In this document: piece after piece, positions 10,793 to 19,792 of the stretch
Position numbering within the stretch: the first letter of the stretch is position 1
Layout: each line of letters opens with the position of its first letter
DNA from: Myxococcales bacterium
GTDB lineage: Bacteria > Myxococcota_A > Bradymonadia > UBA7976 > UBA1532
Direction of reading: 5' to 3'
Assembly: GCA_020633435.1 (NCBI GenBank)
Contig: JACKDP010000001.1
Span: forward strand, 1,612,001-1,676,000
Length of the DNA stretch: 64,000 bases
Made by a program: the position numbers and the translations under genes
Notes under the pieces: generated by a model
What the model was told of the DNA's origin: nothing
Databases searched by the model: none
The model's input: the letters and a program-made list of their open reading frames with translations, nothing else

Positions 10793-12032
10793 GGTCCTGG
10801 GTGCCGATGAGCGGGAAGAGCTTGCGGACGGGATCGGAGTCCTCGATGCCCGCCAGCCGCCGCAGGGCCAGGTGGATGTGCTGGGGCTCGATGCGCAGGC
10901 CCGCGTCGTCCACCGCGTGGGTGCTCGGGTTGATCTTCAGCGGCCGGTGGCGGGCGTCGGAGGCGCCGATGACCTTGTTGCCGGGGATGCCCGCGCCCAT
11001 GAGCAGCACGCTGGTGACCGACCAGTGGTCCTTGCCGTTGCCGCTGTTGTAGCTGGGGGTGCGGCCGAAGTCGCTGCCCACCATCACCACCAGCTTGTCG
11101 GCGATGCCGTGGCGCTCCGCCTCGTCCCAGAGGAAGTCGACGCCCTGCATGAGGTTGGCGAGCCGCGGGAAGTGGCTGTCGTCGTGGTTGCCGTGGGTGT
11201 CGAAGCCGCCGATGGACAGGTTGGCCGCCTTGCCGATGCCGGCGCGGAACGCCGCCACCGCCACCTGGGCCTGGCGCTTCAGCCCGTCGTCATCGAACCG
11301 CTCGGGCAGGAACTCCGACAGGCGCCGGACCTCGTTGCGGCCGACCCGCGCCGTGAAGAGCTGGTTGATGGCGTGCTGGGCCCGAGGCAGGCGCAGCGTC
11401 TCCGTCAGGTGGCCCTGCCGGGCCGCGATGGCGGCCTGCAGGCGGTCCCACGTCTCCGGGCTGTGGTACCGGTCGCCGTTGGGGTTGTTGGGGTCGACGC
11501 GATCGGGGAACGCGATGCGGTTGAGCGCGTCGATGTTGCCCGTCCGGGTGGGGGCGATGAGCCCCCCCGTGTCGTCGTAGCCGCCGTTGGACAGGAAGGC
11601 CATCGGCGCCTCGCGCGCCTGCACGCCCGCGATGAGGGCCGCCAGGGCCGGGTAGCCCTCCGAGAGCTTGCCGCTCCAGGTGTGGCGCGTGCCCGCGTCG
11701 TGGTTGTTGGTCTGGCTGTCGACCCCGTTGAGCACCAGCGTGCGCCGGTAGTGCTTCTGGAAGAACTCGGCGTTGTAGGCCACCGGGGCGTACTTGATGT
11801 TCCCGGCGGTGCCGATGTCGTCCGTGAAGTAGTGGTTGACCGGATCCTCCTCCTCCTCGTTCTGCCGCCCCTTGGGGTCGCAGAGGGAGGTGGGATCCCA
11901 GCCGCCGTTGGCGTGCACGAAGACCCAGAAGCGGTCGTCCGCCGTCTGGGCCCGGGCCGCGCCGCGGGGCATCATCACCGCGAGGCCGGCCATCCCCGCC
12001 AGCTTCAGGAAGTCACGTCGATCGAAGCTCAT
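10776..12032 (-). CDS. Tat-exported DUF1501-type protein
   Basis: ATG at 12032 gives 418 residues with a twin-arginine signal, FDRRDFLKLAGMAGLAVMM, ending after ARA. The body reads as an alkaline-phosphatase-like fold of the DUF1501 type: FVHANGGWDPTSLCDP, NGVDSQTNNHDAGTRHTWSG, SIGGFDTHGNHDDSHF and VMVGSDFGRTPSYNSGNGKDHW contain the conserved Asp/His/Asn residues. Such proteins are found with DUF1585/1588/1592-type cytochrome-like partners in Planctomycetes and Myxococcota, and their reaction is unknown. The gene follows the CxxCH lipoprotein by 13 bases on the same strand. Tat export suggests folding, possibly with cofactor, before secretion. A longer frame upstream was rejected because it lacks the signal at its N terminus. 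Confidence 0.85.
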   Translation of the reverse strand: MSFDRRDFLKLAGMAGLAVMMPRGAARAQTADDRFWVFVHANGGWDPTSLCDPKGRQNEEEEDPVNHYFTDDIGTAGNIKYAPVAYNAEFFQKHYRRTLVLNGVDSQTNNHDAGTRHTWSGKLSEGYPALAALIAGVQAREAPMAFLSNGGYDDTGGLIAPTRTGNIDALNRIAFPDRVDPNNPNGDRYHSPETWDRLQAAIAARQGHLTETLRLPRAQHAINQLFTARVGRNEVRRLSEFLPERFDDDGLKRQAQVAVAAFRAGIGKAANLSIGGFDTHGNHDDSHFPRLANLMQGVDFLWDEAERHGIADKLVVMVGSDFGRTPSYNSGNGKDHWSVTSVLLMGAGIPGNKVIGASDARHRPLKINPSTHAVDDAGLRIEPQHIHLALRRLAGIEDSDPVRKLFPLIGTQDLKLLG

Positions 12033-12045
12033 CTCGTCCTCCCGA

Positions 12046-14337
12046 TTACTGGTGGTAGAGGAATCGCCAGTCGGCGAGCAGGTAGGTGACCACGGCCATC
12101 CAGGCCCGGACGGTGTAGCGGTCGTCACGCACGAGCCGCTCGGCATCGGGGAGGTCTTCGTTGCTCCAGAAGTCGTACCGGCCCTGGCAGTGGCTGGGCA
12201 GGTCGCGGTTGATCTGGCCGTTGGCCACCGCCTGGTAGCCCTCGCGCCAGGTCTGCAGGAAGAGCAGGAACGTCGCCTCCTCCTGCTCGTCGCCCGGCAC
12301 CAGCACCTCGCCCAGCAGGCGGTGGTGCAGGTAGCGGATGTTGCGCCGGATGGCCTCCTCGGCCTGGGGCACGGGGAAGCCGTTGTCGTCCTCGGGGGTG
12401 TACGTCGTCTCGACGTGGGGGAACAAGAACCGCTCCTCGGGGGCGAGGCGCAGGTCGTTGGCCACCGTGTAGCACGCCATCTCGTTGGCCATCCGCAGCT
12501 GGATGTTGGCCATGATGCCGTTGGGCTCCGAGATGCGGGTCGTGATGTTGTCGCTGTCGATGCCGCCGTAGAAGAAGCGGTACTCCTGGCTCGAGAGCAG
12601 GAAGTTGCGCTCCACCACCCGGCGCTGCCAGGGGCGGCCCATCGTGGCGATGAGCCGCATGTCCAGCTCCTCGGGCGTCAGCAGGCGCATGGTGCCGAGG
12701 GGCTCCAGGGCCACCGTCTCCGCCTCGTCAGCGCCGTCCACGTCCTCGGCCCGGTAGAACGGGCTCTTGACCACCAGGGGCACGATGACCTTGAGGTTGT
12801 AGTCCGCGGCGATGAAGGCGTCGGTGGCCTGGCGCAGGAACGCCTGCTCCAGGTTGTAGAACGCCAGCTTGCCCTCGAAGCGGGGGTCGCTCTGATCGGT
12901 GGGGTTCTTGACCACCGGCCGGCCCACGAGGCCCTCGTACACCGACTGCACCGCCGACAGCGCGAAGCGCTCGTCGCGCACGAGCTGCTGGGCGAGCCAC
13001 TGCAGGCTGTGGCTCCAGTCATCGGGCGGGATGTCCGCCTCGCCGAAGCCGGGGGGCAGCATGTCGGCGAACCAGCCCATGTCCGGCGGCTCGAACCGGC
13101 CCTTGTCCGTCCAGTTCTGGAACGCCCCCGCGATGGGATCCACCGCCGCGTGGCAGATGGTGCACTGGGGGTTGTTCATGGTCGGGTTGTGGTCGCGGAT
13201 GGTGGTCGGATCCACCGGGCGCTCGGCCTTCTCGAGGATGTCGGTGGCCAGGAAGAACTTGTAGACCATGCGCGACCGGTGGCGGTTGCGGTTGGTCGGC
13301 GTCGTCGGGTAGCGGTTGAGGAACATGGGCGACGTCAGCACGCCCGCGTGGGGCATGCTGGGCAGCTTCGCCTCGTGGAACTCGCTGGGATCCAGCGGAT
13401 CGTCGAAGCGGACGCTGGCCCCGTACACCTTCGCGCTGAACGGGTTGAGCAGCATGTAGTCGGCCGTGAGGATCTCGGTGAACGGCCGGTTGTTGCGCAC
13501 CACATGGGCGATGAGCTCGAGGGGCTCGCGGGCCACGCTGCGGTTGGCCCACTGGCGGGCGAGCTGGCCCTCCTCGGTGTCTTCGGGGAGGTCGCGGTAG
13601 TAGTGGCGACCGGGGAAGGCGTCGCCGTCCAGCAGGTTGGTGGCCTCGTCGCCCCGGACGTACTTGTCGGTCAGGAAGGCGTCGTTGTACCAGCGGCGCA
13701 GGACGTCATAGAAGGCGTCCTCCTCCAGGTAGGCCGCCACCCGGGCGTCGAGGGCGGCCTCGCCCCCCTCGGCCACGGCCTCGAGCTCGTCGGGCTCGGG
13801 CAGCGCGCCCACGAGCTGCAGCTTGATCTTGCGCAGCGTCGCCGGCAGGTCGATGAGCTTGACCTTGCCCAGCAGCCCCGCCTCGGGGGCCTGGCCGGCG
13901 TCGCAGACCACCGGATCGTCGAAGCGCGCCACCAGCTCCACCAGGGCCTGGTAGCGCGGATCGTCCGTGGCGAACCGCTTGCCGCCGCCGTGATCCACCC
14001 CCGCCGAGGGCTTCAGGAGCAGCACCGAGACGCCGTCGCGCTCGTAGGCCGCGATGTCCTTCAGGGCGTCGAAGTTGGTCTGCAGGTAGCCGGTCTCCCC
14101 GGGCGAGGCCAGCACCAGCTTGGATGCCTTGGCCAGCCCCTGGGGGTTGTGGCACGTCATGCAGTCCGTCTCCATGAAGGCCAGCGAGATCTCCTTCTGG
14201 AAGAACTCCAGATCGGAGACGCACCCGACCTCCCCGCCTGCCTGGCCGTGCTCGCCGCCGTCGGCGGCGTCGCCGTCGCAGCCGACGAGCGCCAGCGCCA
14301 GCAGCGCCCCGCTGTATCCCAGACTTCGCCTCATCAT
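12046..14337 (-). CDS. c-type-haem-motif lipoprotein, DUF1585/1588/1592-like
   Basis: The 763-residue protein has a lipoprotein signal (LALALVGC20) and two haem-attachment motifs: C59-M-T-C62-H63 close to the N terminus (CHNPQGLAK) and C392-T-I-C395-H396 (CHAAVDP). Segments such as LPEPDELEAV, DAFYDVLRRWYNDAFL, RPFTEILTADYMLLN and GVLTSPMFLNRYPTTPTNRNRHR are typical of the DUF1592/1588 modules of Planctomycetes/Myxococcota cytochrome-like proteins. It is probably exported, lipid-anchored and haem-loaded, acting together with the DUF1501 partner downstream. ATG at 14337 or 14334 are both possible. The role in electron transfer is inferred from the motifs. Confidence 0.85.
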   Translation of the reverse strand: MMRRSLGYSGALLALALVGCDGDAADGGEHGQAGGEVGCVSDLEFFQKEISLAFMETDCMTCHNPQGLAKASKLVLASPGETGYLQTNFDALKDIAAYERDGVSVLLLKPSAGVDHGGGKRFATDDPRYQALVELVARFDDPVVCDAGQAPEAGLLGKVKLIDLPATLRKIKLQLVGALPEPDELEAVAEGGEAALDARVAAYLEEDAFYDVLRRWYNDAFLTDKYVRGDEATNLLDGDAFPGRHYYRDLPEDTEEGQLARQWANRSVAREPLELIAHVVRNNRPFTEILTADYMLLNPFSAKVYGASVRFDDPLDPSEFHEAKLPSMPHAGVLTSPMFLNRYPTTPTNRNRHRSRMVYKFFLATDILEKAERPVDPTTIRDHNPTMNNPQCTICHAAVDPIAGAFQNWTDKGRFEPPDMGWFADMLPPGFGEADIPPDDWSHSLQWLAQQLVRDERFALSAVQSVYEGLVGRPVVKNPTDQSDPRFEGKLAFYNLEQAFLRQATDAFIAADYNLKVIVPLVVKSPFYRAEDVDGADEAETVALEPLGTMRLLTPEELDMRLIATMGRPWQRRVVERNFLLSSQEYRFFYGGIDSDNITTRISEPNGIMANIQLRMANEMACYTVANDLRLAPEERFLFPHVETTYTPEDDNGFPVPQAEEAIRRNIRYLHHRLLGEVLVPGDEQEEATFLLFLQTWREGYQAVANGQINRDLPSHCQGRYDFWSNEDLPDAERLVRDDRYTVRAWMAVVTYLLADWRFLYHQ

Positions 14338-14490
14338 GCCGACCCCCGTCGCGATCCCCTGCCCCGACGACCACAGGACGTGGCCCCCGGAGCGCTCCCT
14401 CAGGGTAGGGGATGTGTCGGATAATTCAATGTAGTCCTTGGGCGCCGCTGTGCGCTCCCCCGCGCAGGGGTGCGCTCAACCCCCCAGCAA

Positions 14491-14508
14491 TGCTGGAGTT
14501 TTCCAGCA
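14491..14508 (-). terminator. hairpin after the kinase gene, weak terminator candidate
   Basis: TGCTGGA-GTTT-TCCAGCA forms a perfect 7-base stem 6 bases beyond the kinase stop codon, in the minus orientation. It is not followed by a U run, so intrinsic termination is uncertain. The remainder of the 14338-14514 gap shows no feature I can name. Confidence 0.35.
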
Positions 14509-14514
14509 CTGCCC

Positions 14515-16422
14515 TCAGAGCTTCCGGTAAGGGCCCTCGTCGGGCTTCGTCGCCGGCGCGGCCTTCGTGGCCGGCGCGGCCGTCGGCGCCTGCACCGGGC
14601 GGACCGGCGGCGGGCGGGTGGGCCGGGGGGTGCGCGGCGGCCGCACCGGCCGCTCCGGCCGCTCCGCCTTCTCGGCCTCCAGCGCCACCTCGACGTCCAC
14701 CGACCCGGCGTCGAGGGCCTGGCTGGCCACCTCGCGCTCCTCGGTCTTGTGCTTGTCGAGGACGAACCGCAGCTTCACCGTCGTCGTGCCCTTGGGGGGC
14801 TGCCAGCGCAGCGGCGTCGTGCCCAGGGACTCCTCCCCCAGGAAGACCTCGGCGCCCGCCGGCGTGGACGTCAGGTTGAACGGCGCGAGGGGCTGCGGGA
14901 TGGCCACCAGATCGACGGACCGCGTCTGCTCGGCGTCGCCGACGCCCTGCAGATCCAGCGTCTGGGTGTGGTAGCCGGCCAGCTCGAACCGCAGCTGCTT
15001 GTGCAGGCCCCGCCGCCACTGCTGCGTCACCGGCGTGAGGCCCAGATCGACCTCGCCGTCGAACACCCGCGCGCCCGCCGGCCGCGACTCGATGTGGTAC
15101 GTCAGGAGCTCGGGCGTCGGGATGCTGGCGTCGGTGATGTCGATCACCGCCGGGCCGCCCGCCGGATCGGCCTGCTGCCAGGGCCGCCAGAGGGCCAGGC
15201 CGCCGCCCGCCACGAGCACGATGCCGAGGGCCGCGTAGCGCCAGCCGCGGCCGGGGCTGCTGATGGCCGAGAGCTCCCCCGAGATGCCCTCGGGCGGCAT
15301 GGTGGCCACATGCCCGGCCGCGTGGCCGGTGCCGGTGTCTTCGTCGGGGGGCGTCAGCGTCGGGGCCGAGGCCATGGCGCCGCGGTCGTCCTCGCCGAAG
15401 CGCTCCGCCACCGCCCGCTCCAGGGACGACGACGGGCGCGGGCCGGGGCGCGGGGCCTCGTCCGTGGCCGACGCCCACTGGGGCTCGCGCACCAGCATCT
15501 GGCTGCGGGCGATGTCGCCGATGTCGACCTGGAGCGACTGGAAGGCGCGCTGCAGCTCCACCGCCGACGAGAAGCGCTGGTCGCGATCCTTGGCCAGGCA
15601 GCGGTCCAGGATGCGCAGGACCCCGTCGTTGACGTCGGCCTCGGGGCAGACCTCGCGGATGGGCGGGACCTCCTTGGAGGCCTGCGCCATCATGATGGAC
15701 ATGGGCGTCGCGCCGGTGAACGGCTGCTGCCCCGACAGGAGCTCGTAGAGGATGATGCCGAGGGAGTAGATGTCCGTGCGGTGGTCGACCTTCTCGCCGT
15801 GCACCTGCTCCGGGCTCATGTAGGCCGGCGTGCCGAAGATGGCCCCCGCCATGGTGAGCGTCTTGCCCTCCGACGGGCCCGCCTCGCCGTGCACGATCTT
15901 GGCGATGCCGAAGTCGAGCACCTTCGCGAACCAGGGATCGCCGCCCACCTTGTCGATCTGGATGTTCTCGGGCTTGAGGTCGCGGTGCACCACCCCGAGC
16001 TGGTGGGCCTCGGCCACGGCCCCCGCCACCTGGCCGAGGATGTGGAGGGCCCGCCGCAGGGACAGCCGCCGCTTCTGCCGCAGGAGCTGGTAGAGGCTCT
16101 TGCCCCCCAGCAGCTCCATGGCGATGAAGAGCAGGCCGTCGGGCGTGCGGCCGTAGTCGTAGACCGTGATGGTGTTGGGGTGGCGCAGCTTGGAGACCGA
16201 CAGGGCCTCCTGCTGGAACCGCGCGAGGAGCTGCTCGTCGAGGGCGAGCTGGGCGCGCAGGATCTTGAGCGCGACCATGCGATCCATCGACGTCTGGCGG
16301 GCCTGGTAGACCCGGCCCATGCCCCCCTCGCCGATGAGCTTGACGATCTCGTAGCGCCCGTTGTCGAGGGTGCGCCCGATCAGGTTCTCCTGGGCCGGGA
16401 CGGCGTCGTCCAGCTCGCTCAT
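14515..16422 (-). CDS. transmembrane Ser/Thr protein kinase with C-terminal PEGA-like domains
   Basis: ATG at 16422 gives 635 residues. The kinase domain (about 24-290) is complete: glycine loop G31-E-G-G-M-G-R-V-Y, Lys53, HRDLKPEN with D148, D170-F-G and GTPAYMSPEQ. After a linker, one membrane helix follows (GWRYAALGIVLVAGGGLALW, about residue 395). Extracytoplasmic PEGA-type repeats then appear (IESRPAGARVFDGEVDLGLTPV and LTSTPAGAEVFLGEESLGTTPL), followed by a Pro/Arg/Ala-rich tail. This is the Pkn2-like arrangement common in Myxococcota. The start overlaps the stop of the upstream TPR-PEGA gene (ATGA), so kinase and TPR-PEGA protein are made together and may form a sensing complex. Substrates unknown. 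Confidence 0.92.
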   Translation of the reverse strand: MSELDDAVPAQENLIGRTLDNGRYEIVKLIGEGGMGRVYQARQTSMDRMVALKILRAQLALDEQLLARFQQEALSVSKLRHPNTITVYDYGRTPDGLLFIAMELLGGKSLYQLLRQKRRLSLRRALHILGQVAGAVAEAHQLGVVHRDLKPENIQIDKVGGDPWFAKVLDFGIAKIVHGEAGPSEGKTLTMAGAIFGTPAYMSPEQVHGEKVDHRTDIYSLGIILYELLSGQQPFTGATPMSIMMAQASKEVPPIREVCPEADVNDGVLRILDRCLAKDRDQRFSSAVELQRAFQSLQVDIGDIARSQMLVREPQWASATDEAPRPGPRPSSSLERAVAERFGEDDRGAMASAPTLTPPDEDTGTGHAAGHVATMPPEGISGELSAISSPGRGWRYAALGIVLVAGGGLALWRPWQQADPAGGPAVIDITDASIPTPELLTYHIESRPAGARVFDGEVDLGLTPVTQQWRRGLHKQLRFELAGYHTQTLDLQGVGDAEQTRSVDLVAIPQPLAPFNLTSTPAGAEVFLGEESLGTTPLRWQPPKGTTTVKLRFVLDKHKTEEREVASQALDAGSVDVEVALEAEKAERPERPVRPPRTPRPTRPPPVRPVQAPTAAPATKAAPATKPDEGPYRKL

Positions 16423-17339
16423 CGCCACCCACCCGCCAGGCCGGCGGCGGAGCGAGCCGTCGCAGGCGCATCGTCGCCACCGAGGAGCAACATCAGGCCG
16501 CCGGCGAGGGCCGACGCGGCGCCCCCGATCATCAGGCCGTCGGCGGCGTAGGCCCAGGTGCGGCCCTCGGTCTGCAGATCGTCGAACCGGGAGCGCGACG
16601 CCTGCTTCTCGCCGCTCTCGATGGCGTCGAGCTGGTCGTTGCGGTCGAGGGCGATGACGCCCGCGATGCTGCCCCCGACGATCATCGTGGTGCCGACGCC
16701 CAGCAGGATCCACGCGGGGGCGTTGGACTCCTGGGCCACGGGCGGCGGGGGCGCCTTCACGGAAACCAGCGTAAAATCAAGCCGTTGCACCTTGCCGGCG
16801 TCGACGGCGATCTCGCGCGACTCCCGGGAGTGGCCGGCGTGCTCCACCGCGACGAAGTGCCGGCCCGACGCGACGGGCAGCTGCAGCGGCGTGCGGCCGA
16901 CCGGGCGGCCGTCCACCAGCACCGTGGCCCCCTCGGGCACGCTCTGCACCTCCAGGGTGCCCTCGGCCGGCTTCTCCTGGCGGGCCGCCAGCAGCTCCAG
17001 CGTGCGCAGGCTCTCCTCGACGACCTTCCGGTCGGGGGCCTCGGGGGCCATCTGCAGGTAGCGCTTGTAGAACTCGGTGGCCGAGGCGAAGTCGCCCAGC
17101 TCCTCGAACGCGCGCGCCATGTTGAAGACCAGGATGGGGTTGGGGCCCATCCGGTAGGCCTTGTTGAACTCGGCGATGGCCTCGGGGTAGCGCCCGGCCT
17201 GGAAGTGGGCGACGCCGGCGTCGTAGGCCGCCTTGGCCGCCGGCGGAGGATCGGCCTGGGCGCTGGCCAGCGTGGGCGCGCCCGCCAGGGCGAGGGCCAG
17301 CAGACCGGCGAAGGCTCGACCCGGGGAGGACCGGCGCAT
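16419..17339 (-). CDS. secreted TPR and PEGA domain protein
   Basis: ATG at 17339 gives 306 residues with a Sec signal (LLALALAGAPTLASAQA). TPR repeats follow: YDAGVAHFQAGRYPEAIAEFNKAYRMGP, broken here as two motifs, and EELGDFASATEFYKRYLQMAP. One PEGA domain (VQSVPEGATVLVDGRPVGRTPL) precedes a membrane helix pair (WILLGVGTTMIVGGSIAGVIAL and a second near the C terminus). The gene overlaps the kinase start by four bases. Its architecture resembles envelope adaptor proteins next to Myxococcota kinases. A signal-relay or periplasmic scaffolding role is inference. Confidence 0.85.
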   Translation of the reverse strand: MRRSSPGRAFAGLLALALAGAPTLASAQADPPPAAKAAYDAGVAHFQAGRYPEAIAEFNKAYRMGPNPILVFNMARAFEELGDFASATEFYKRYLQMAPEAPDRKVVEESLRTLELLAARQEKPAEGTLEVQSVPEGATVLVDGRPVGRTPLQLPVASGRHFVAVEHAGHSRESREIAVDAGKVQRLDFTLVSVKAPPPPVAQESNAPAWILLGVGTTMIVGGSIAGVIALDRNDQLDAIESGEKQASRSRFDDLQTEGRTWAYAADGLMIGGAASALAGGLMLLLGGDDAPATARSAAGLAGGWR

Positions 17340-17578
17340 GGACACTCTCAGGACGGCGGCAGCGTCGCCACGGTAACACACGCCGACCGGCCGCGCCAAA
17401 GCAGGCGCGCCTCCAGCGAGCGCGGACAGGGGGACGTCCCCGGGCGGTGCGAGCGGGCTCATGTGGGCCGCATCGTAGGTCGACCCTGGTCCAGTGGCAA
17501 CGCTTCGCGCGGGGCCGACCCGTCGTCGCCGCCGGGCGGCCCTGGACGGGCCGGCCCGATTGTCTCAAAGTGCCGCCG

Positions 17579-19792
17579 ATGCTGCTCGCCGTCGCCCTGC
17601 TCGCCCTCCCCTTCTCCACGCGCCCCGTCGATGCCCTGGACGAGGCCGCGGCCTGCGTGCGCGTCGGCGACGCGGCCGGCGCCCTCGTCTGGCTGGCGGA
17701 GGCGCCTCGGGGCGCCGGCGACACCGCGGCCGCCGCGCTCCTGCGGGCCGAGGCCCTCGTCCAGCTCGGGCGGGGGGTCGAGGCCGACGCGGCCCTGGCC
17801 CGCTACGCCGAGCGTCCGCAGCCCGCCCTCGATGGCCTCGCGGCCCGCATCGCCCTCGACGCCGCCTGGTCGCGCGCGGTCTGGGACGTCGCCCGCCCGG
17901 GCCTCGCGCTGCAGGCCGCCGAGGCCGTCCTCCAGCGCGCCGATCTGCCCGCCGCCACCCACGCCGAGGCCCGGCTGCGGCAGGCGAGCCTCTGGCGCTG
18001 GCTGCCGGCGCGCCGGCGCGACGCCCGGCAGGCCCTGGCCGCCCTCGCCACGCAGGCCGACGCGCCCACCCTCCAGCCCCCCGCCCTGGAGCTGCTGGCC
18101 GAGCTCGACGACCCGGACGCCGACCGCCGCCTGCTGGTGGAGTTCGGCGCCTCGGCCGAGGGGCGCCGCGCCCTGGCCCGCGCCCGCCCCGGGGATCTCT
18201 CGCTGCCCGACCGCCAGCGCCGGGCCCGCCAGCTGCTCGCCGACCGGGCCTACGACCTGGCCGACGTCGACTACGCCGCCCTCACCACCCACCCCCGCGC
18301 CTCCGACGCCGACCGCCAGGAAGCCTGGCTGGCCCGGGGCGTCATGGCCCTGCGCCTGCGCGAGCGCACGGCGGAGGTCATCGGCTGGCTGGAGCGCGCC
18401 CAGGCCGGGCCCGACAAGGGCCGCGCCGGCGAGGCGAGCTATCGCCTGGGCATCGCCCTCGGCCGGCTGGAGCGCTGGGAGGACGCCGCCGCCGCCATGC
18501 GCCGCTACGTGGCCGACCACCCCCGCGGGCCCTACGCGCTGAGCGCGGCCTACCAGGTGGGGCGGCTGTACCACCAGGCCGGCCGCTTCGCCCGGGCGGC
18601 CCGGGAGCACCAGCGCTTCCTGCAGAAGAAGCGGCCCGACCACGACAAGTGGCGCTGGTTCCTGGGCCTCGTCGAGTACCGGGGCGGCCGCTACGCCGCG
18701 GCGCGGCAGGTCTTCGACGCCATCGCGCCGGGCACCAACACCCTGGTGGGCCCGAAGGCCGACTACTGGACGGCGAAGAGCTTCCTGGCCGAGCGGGAGC
18801 CGCGCGCGGCCCTCGCCATCCTCGACCGCCTGCGCGGCCGCGCGCCCCTGAGCTACTACGGCCTGCTCGGCGCCGACCTGGCCCACCGCCTCGATCCCGC
18901 CCGCCCTGCCCTGCCCGCCCGCCCGGCCGGGCTGCCGCTGCCGGTGGTGCTCCCCGACCTGTCCCCCTGGATCGAGCGGCTCGACGGGCAGCCCGTCGCG
19001 GCCCGGCTGCGGGCGGCGCGGGTGCTCATCCGGGCCGGCGAGCCCGAGCTCGCGGAGCTGCAAGTCGTTGATCTCGATAAGGATCCGGCCATCGTCGGCC
19101 TGGGCGGGGAGCGCGACGCCTTCGAGCGCACCCTCGATCTGGCCCTGGAGCGGTTCGGCGCGCGCTGGCGCCGCGACGCCCGCCGCGGGCTGCCCTGGAC
19201 GGGGGGCCTGGCCGCCGCGGAGCCCGACGAGCTGCGGGCCACCTACCCGCTGGCCTGGATCACCCTGGCCCGCGCCGCCGGGCGGCTGCACGGGGTGTCG
19301 CCCTGGTGGCTGCTGGCCCACATGCTCCAGGAGAGCCGCTTCAAGGCCCAGGCGGCGAGCCACGCCGGCGCCCTCGGCCCCATGCAGGTGCTGCCCCGCA
19401 CCGGCCGCCGCATCGCGGCGCGGCTGGGGGTGCCCGCGGGCGACTTCTTCGCCGCGCGCCTCTACGAGCCCGGCCTGGCCCTGCGCCACGCGGCCTGGTA
19501 CCTGGCGGCCCTGCGGGAGGAGTTCGGCGGCAACCTGCTGCTCGCCGTGGCGGCCTACAACGGGGGGCCGCTGCGCTTCGCCGAGCACGTCCTCGTCAGC
19601 CGCGCCCTGCCGTTCGACCTGCTCATCGAGGAGATCGGCGCCCACGAGTCGCGCAACTACGTGCGCAAGGTGGCGGACCACCTGGTGCGCTTCGCGACGA
19701 TCTACGGCGACGACCTGGAGCGCGAGGCGCTGCTGACGGCCTTGCGCCCCCCCGAGACGGTGCCGCTGCCCCGCGGGGAGCTGCGCTTTTGA
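17579..19792 (+). CDS. soluble lytic murein transglycosylase (Slt70-like)
   Basis: ATG at 17579 gives 737 residues with a hydrophobic signal sequence (MLLAVALLALPFSTRPVDA). A long alpha-helical, TPR-like superhelix (residues about 30-560) precedes the SLT catalytic domain: HMLQE585SRFKAQAASHAGALGPMQVLP, AAYNGGP and HESRNYVRKV. Glu585 is the expected catalytic acid that cleaves MurNAc-GlcNAc bonds with 1,6-anhydro product formation. The size and order match E. coli Slt. The stop overlaps the TTG of the AsmA-GT51 gene, so cell-wall cleavage and polymerisation enzymes are co-translated. Divergent from the TPR/PEGA-kinase operon across 240 bases that hold no recognisable promoter motif. Confidence 0.9.
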   Translation: MLLAVALLALPFSTRPVDALDEAAACVRVGDAAGALVWLAEAPRGAGDTAAAALLRAEALVQLGRGVEADAALARYAERPQPALDGLAARIALDAAWSRAVWDVARPGLALQAAEAVLQRADLPAATHAEARLRQASLWRWLPARRRDARQALAALATQADAPTLQPPALELLAELDDPDADRRLLVEFGASAEGRRALARARPGDLSLPDRQRRARQLLADRAYDLADVDYAALTTHPRASDADRQEAWLARGVMALRLRERTAEVIGWLERAQAGPDKGRAGEASYRLGIALGRLERWEDAAAAMRRYVADHPRGPYALSAAYQVGRLYHQAGRFARAAREHQRFLQKKRPDHDKWRWFLGLVEYRGGRYAAARQVFDAIAPGTNTLVGPKADYWTAKSFLAEREPRAALAILDRLRGRAPLSYYGLLGADLAHRLDPARPALPARPAGLPLPVVLPDLSPWIERLDGQPVAARLRAARVLIRAGEPELAELQVVDLDKDPAIVGLGGERDAFERTLDLALERFGARWRRDARRGLPWTGGLAAAEPDELRATYPLAWITLARAAGRLHGVSPWWLLAHMLQESRFKAQAASHAGALGPMQVLPRTGRRIAARLGVPAGDFFAARLYEPGLALRHAAWYLAALREEFGGNLLLAVAAYNGGPLRFAEHVLVSRALPFDLLIEEIGAHESRNYVRKVADHLVRFATIYGDDLEREALLTALRPPETVPLPRGELRF

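Noticed and set aside
17440..17510. A tRNA-like stretch (GGGCTCAT, GTAGGTCGACC)
   Set aside because: It does not fold into a cloverleaf and lacks a proper acceptor stem and T loop.
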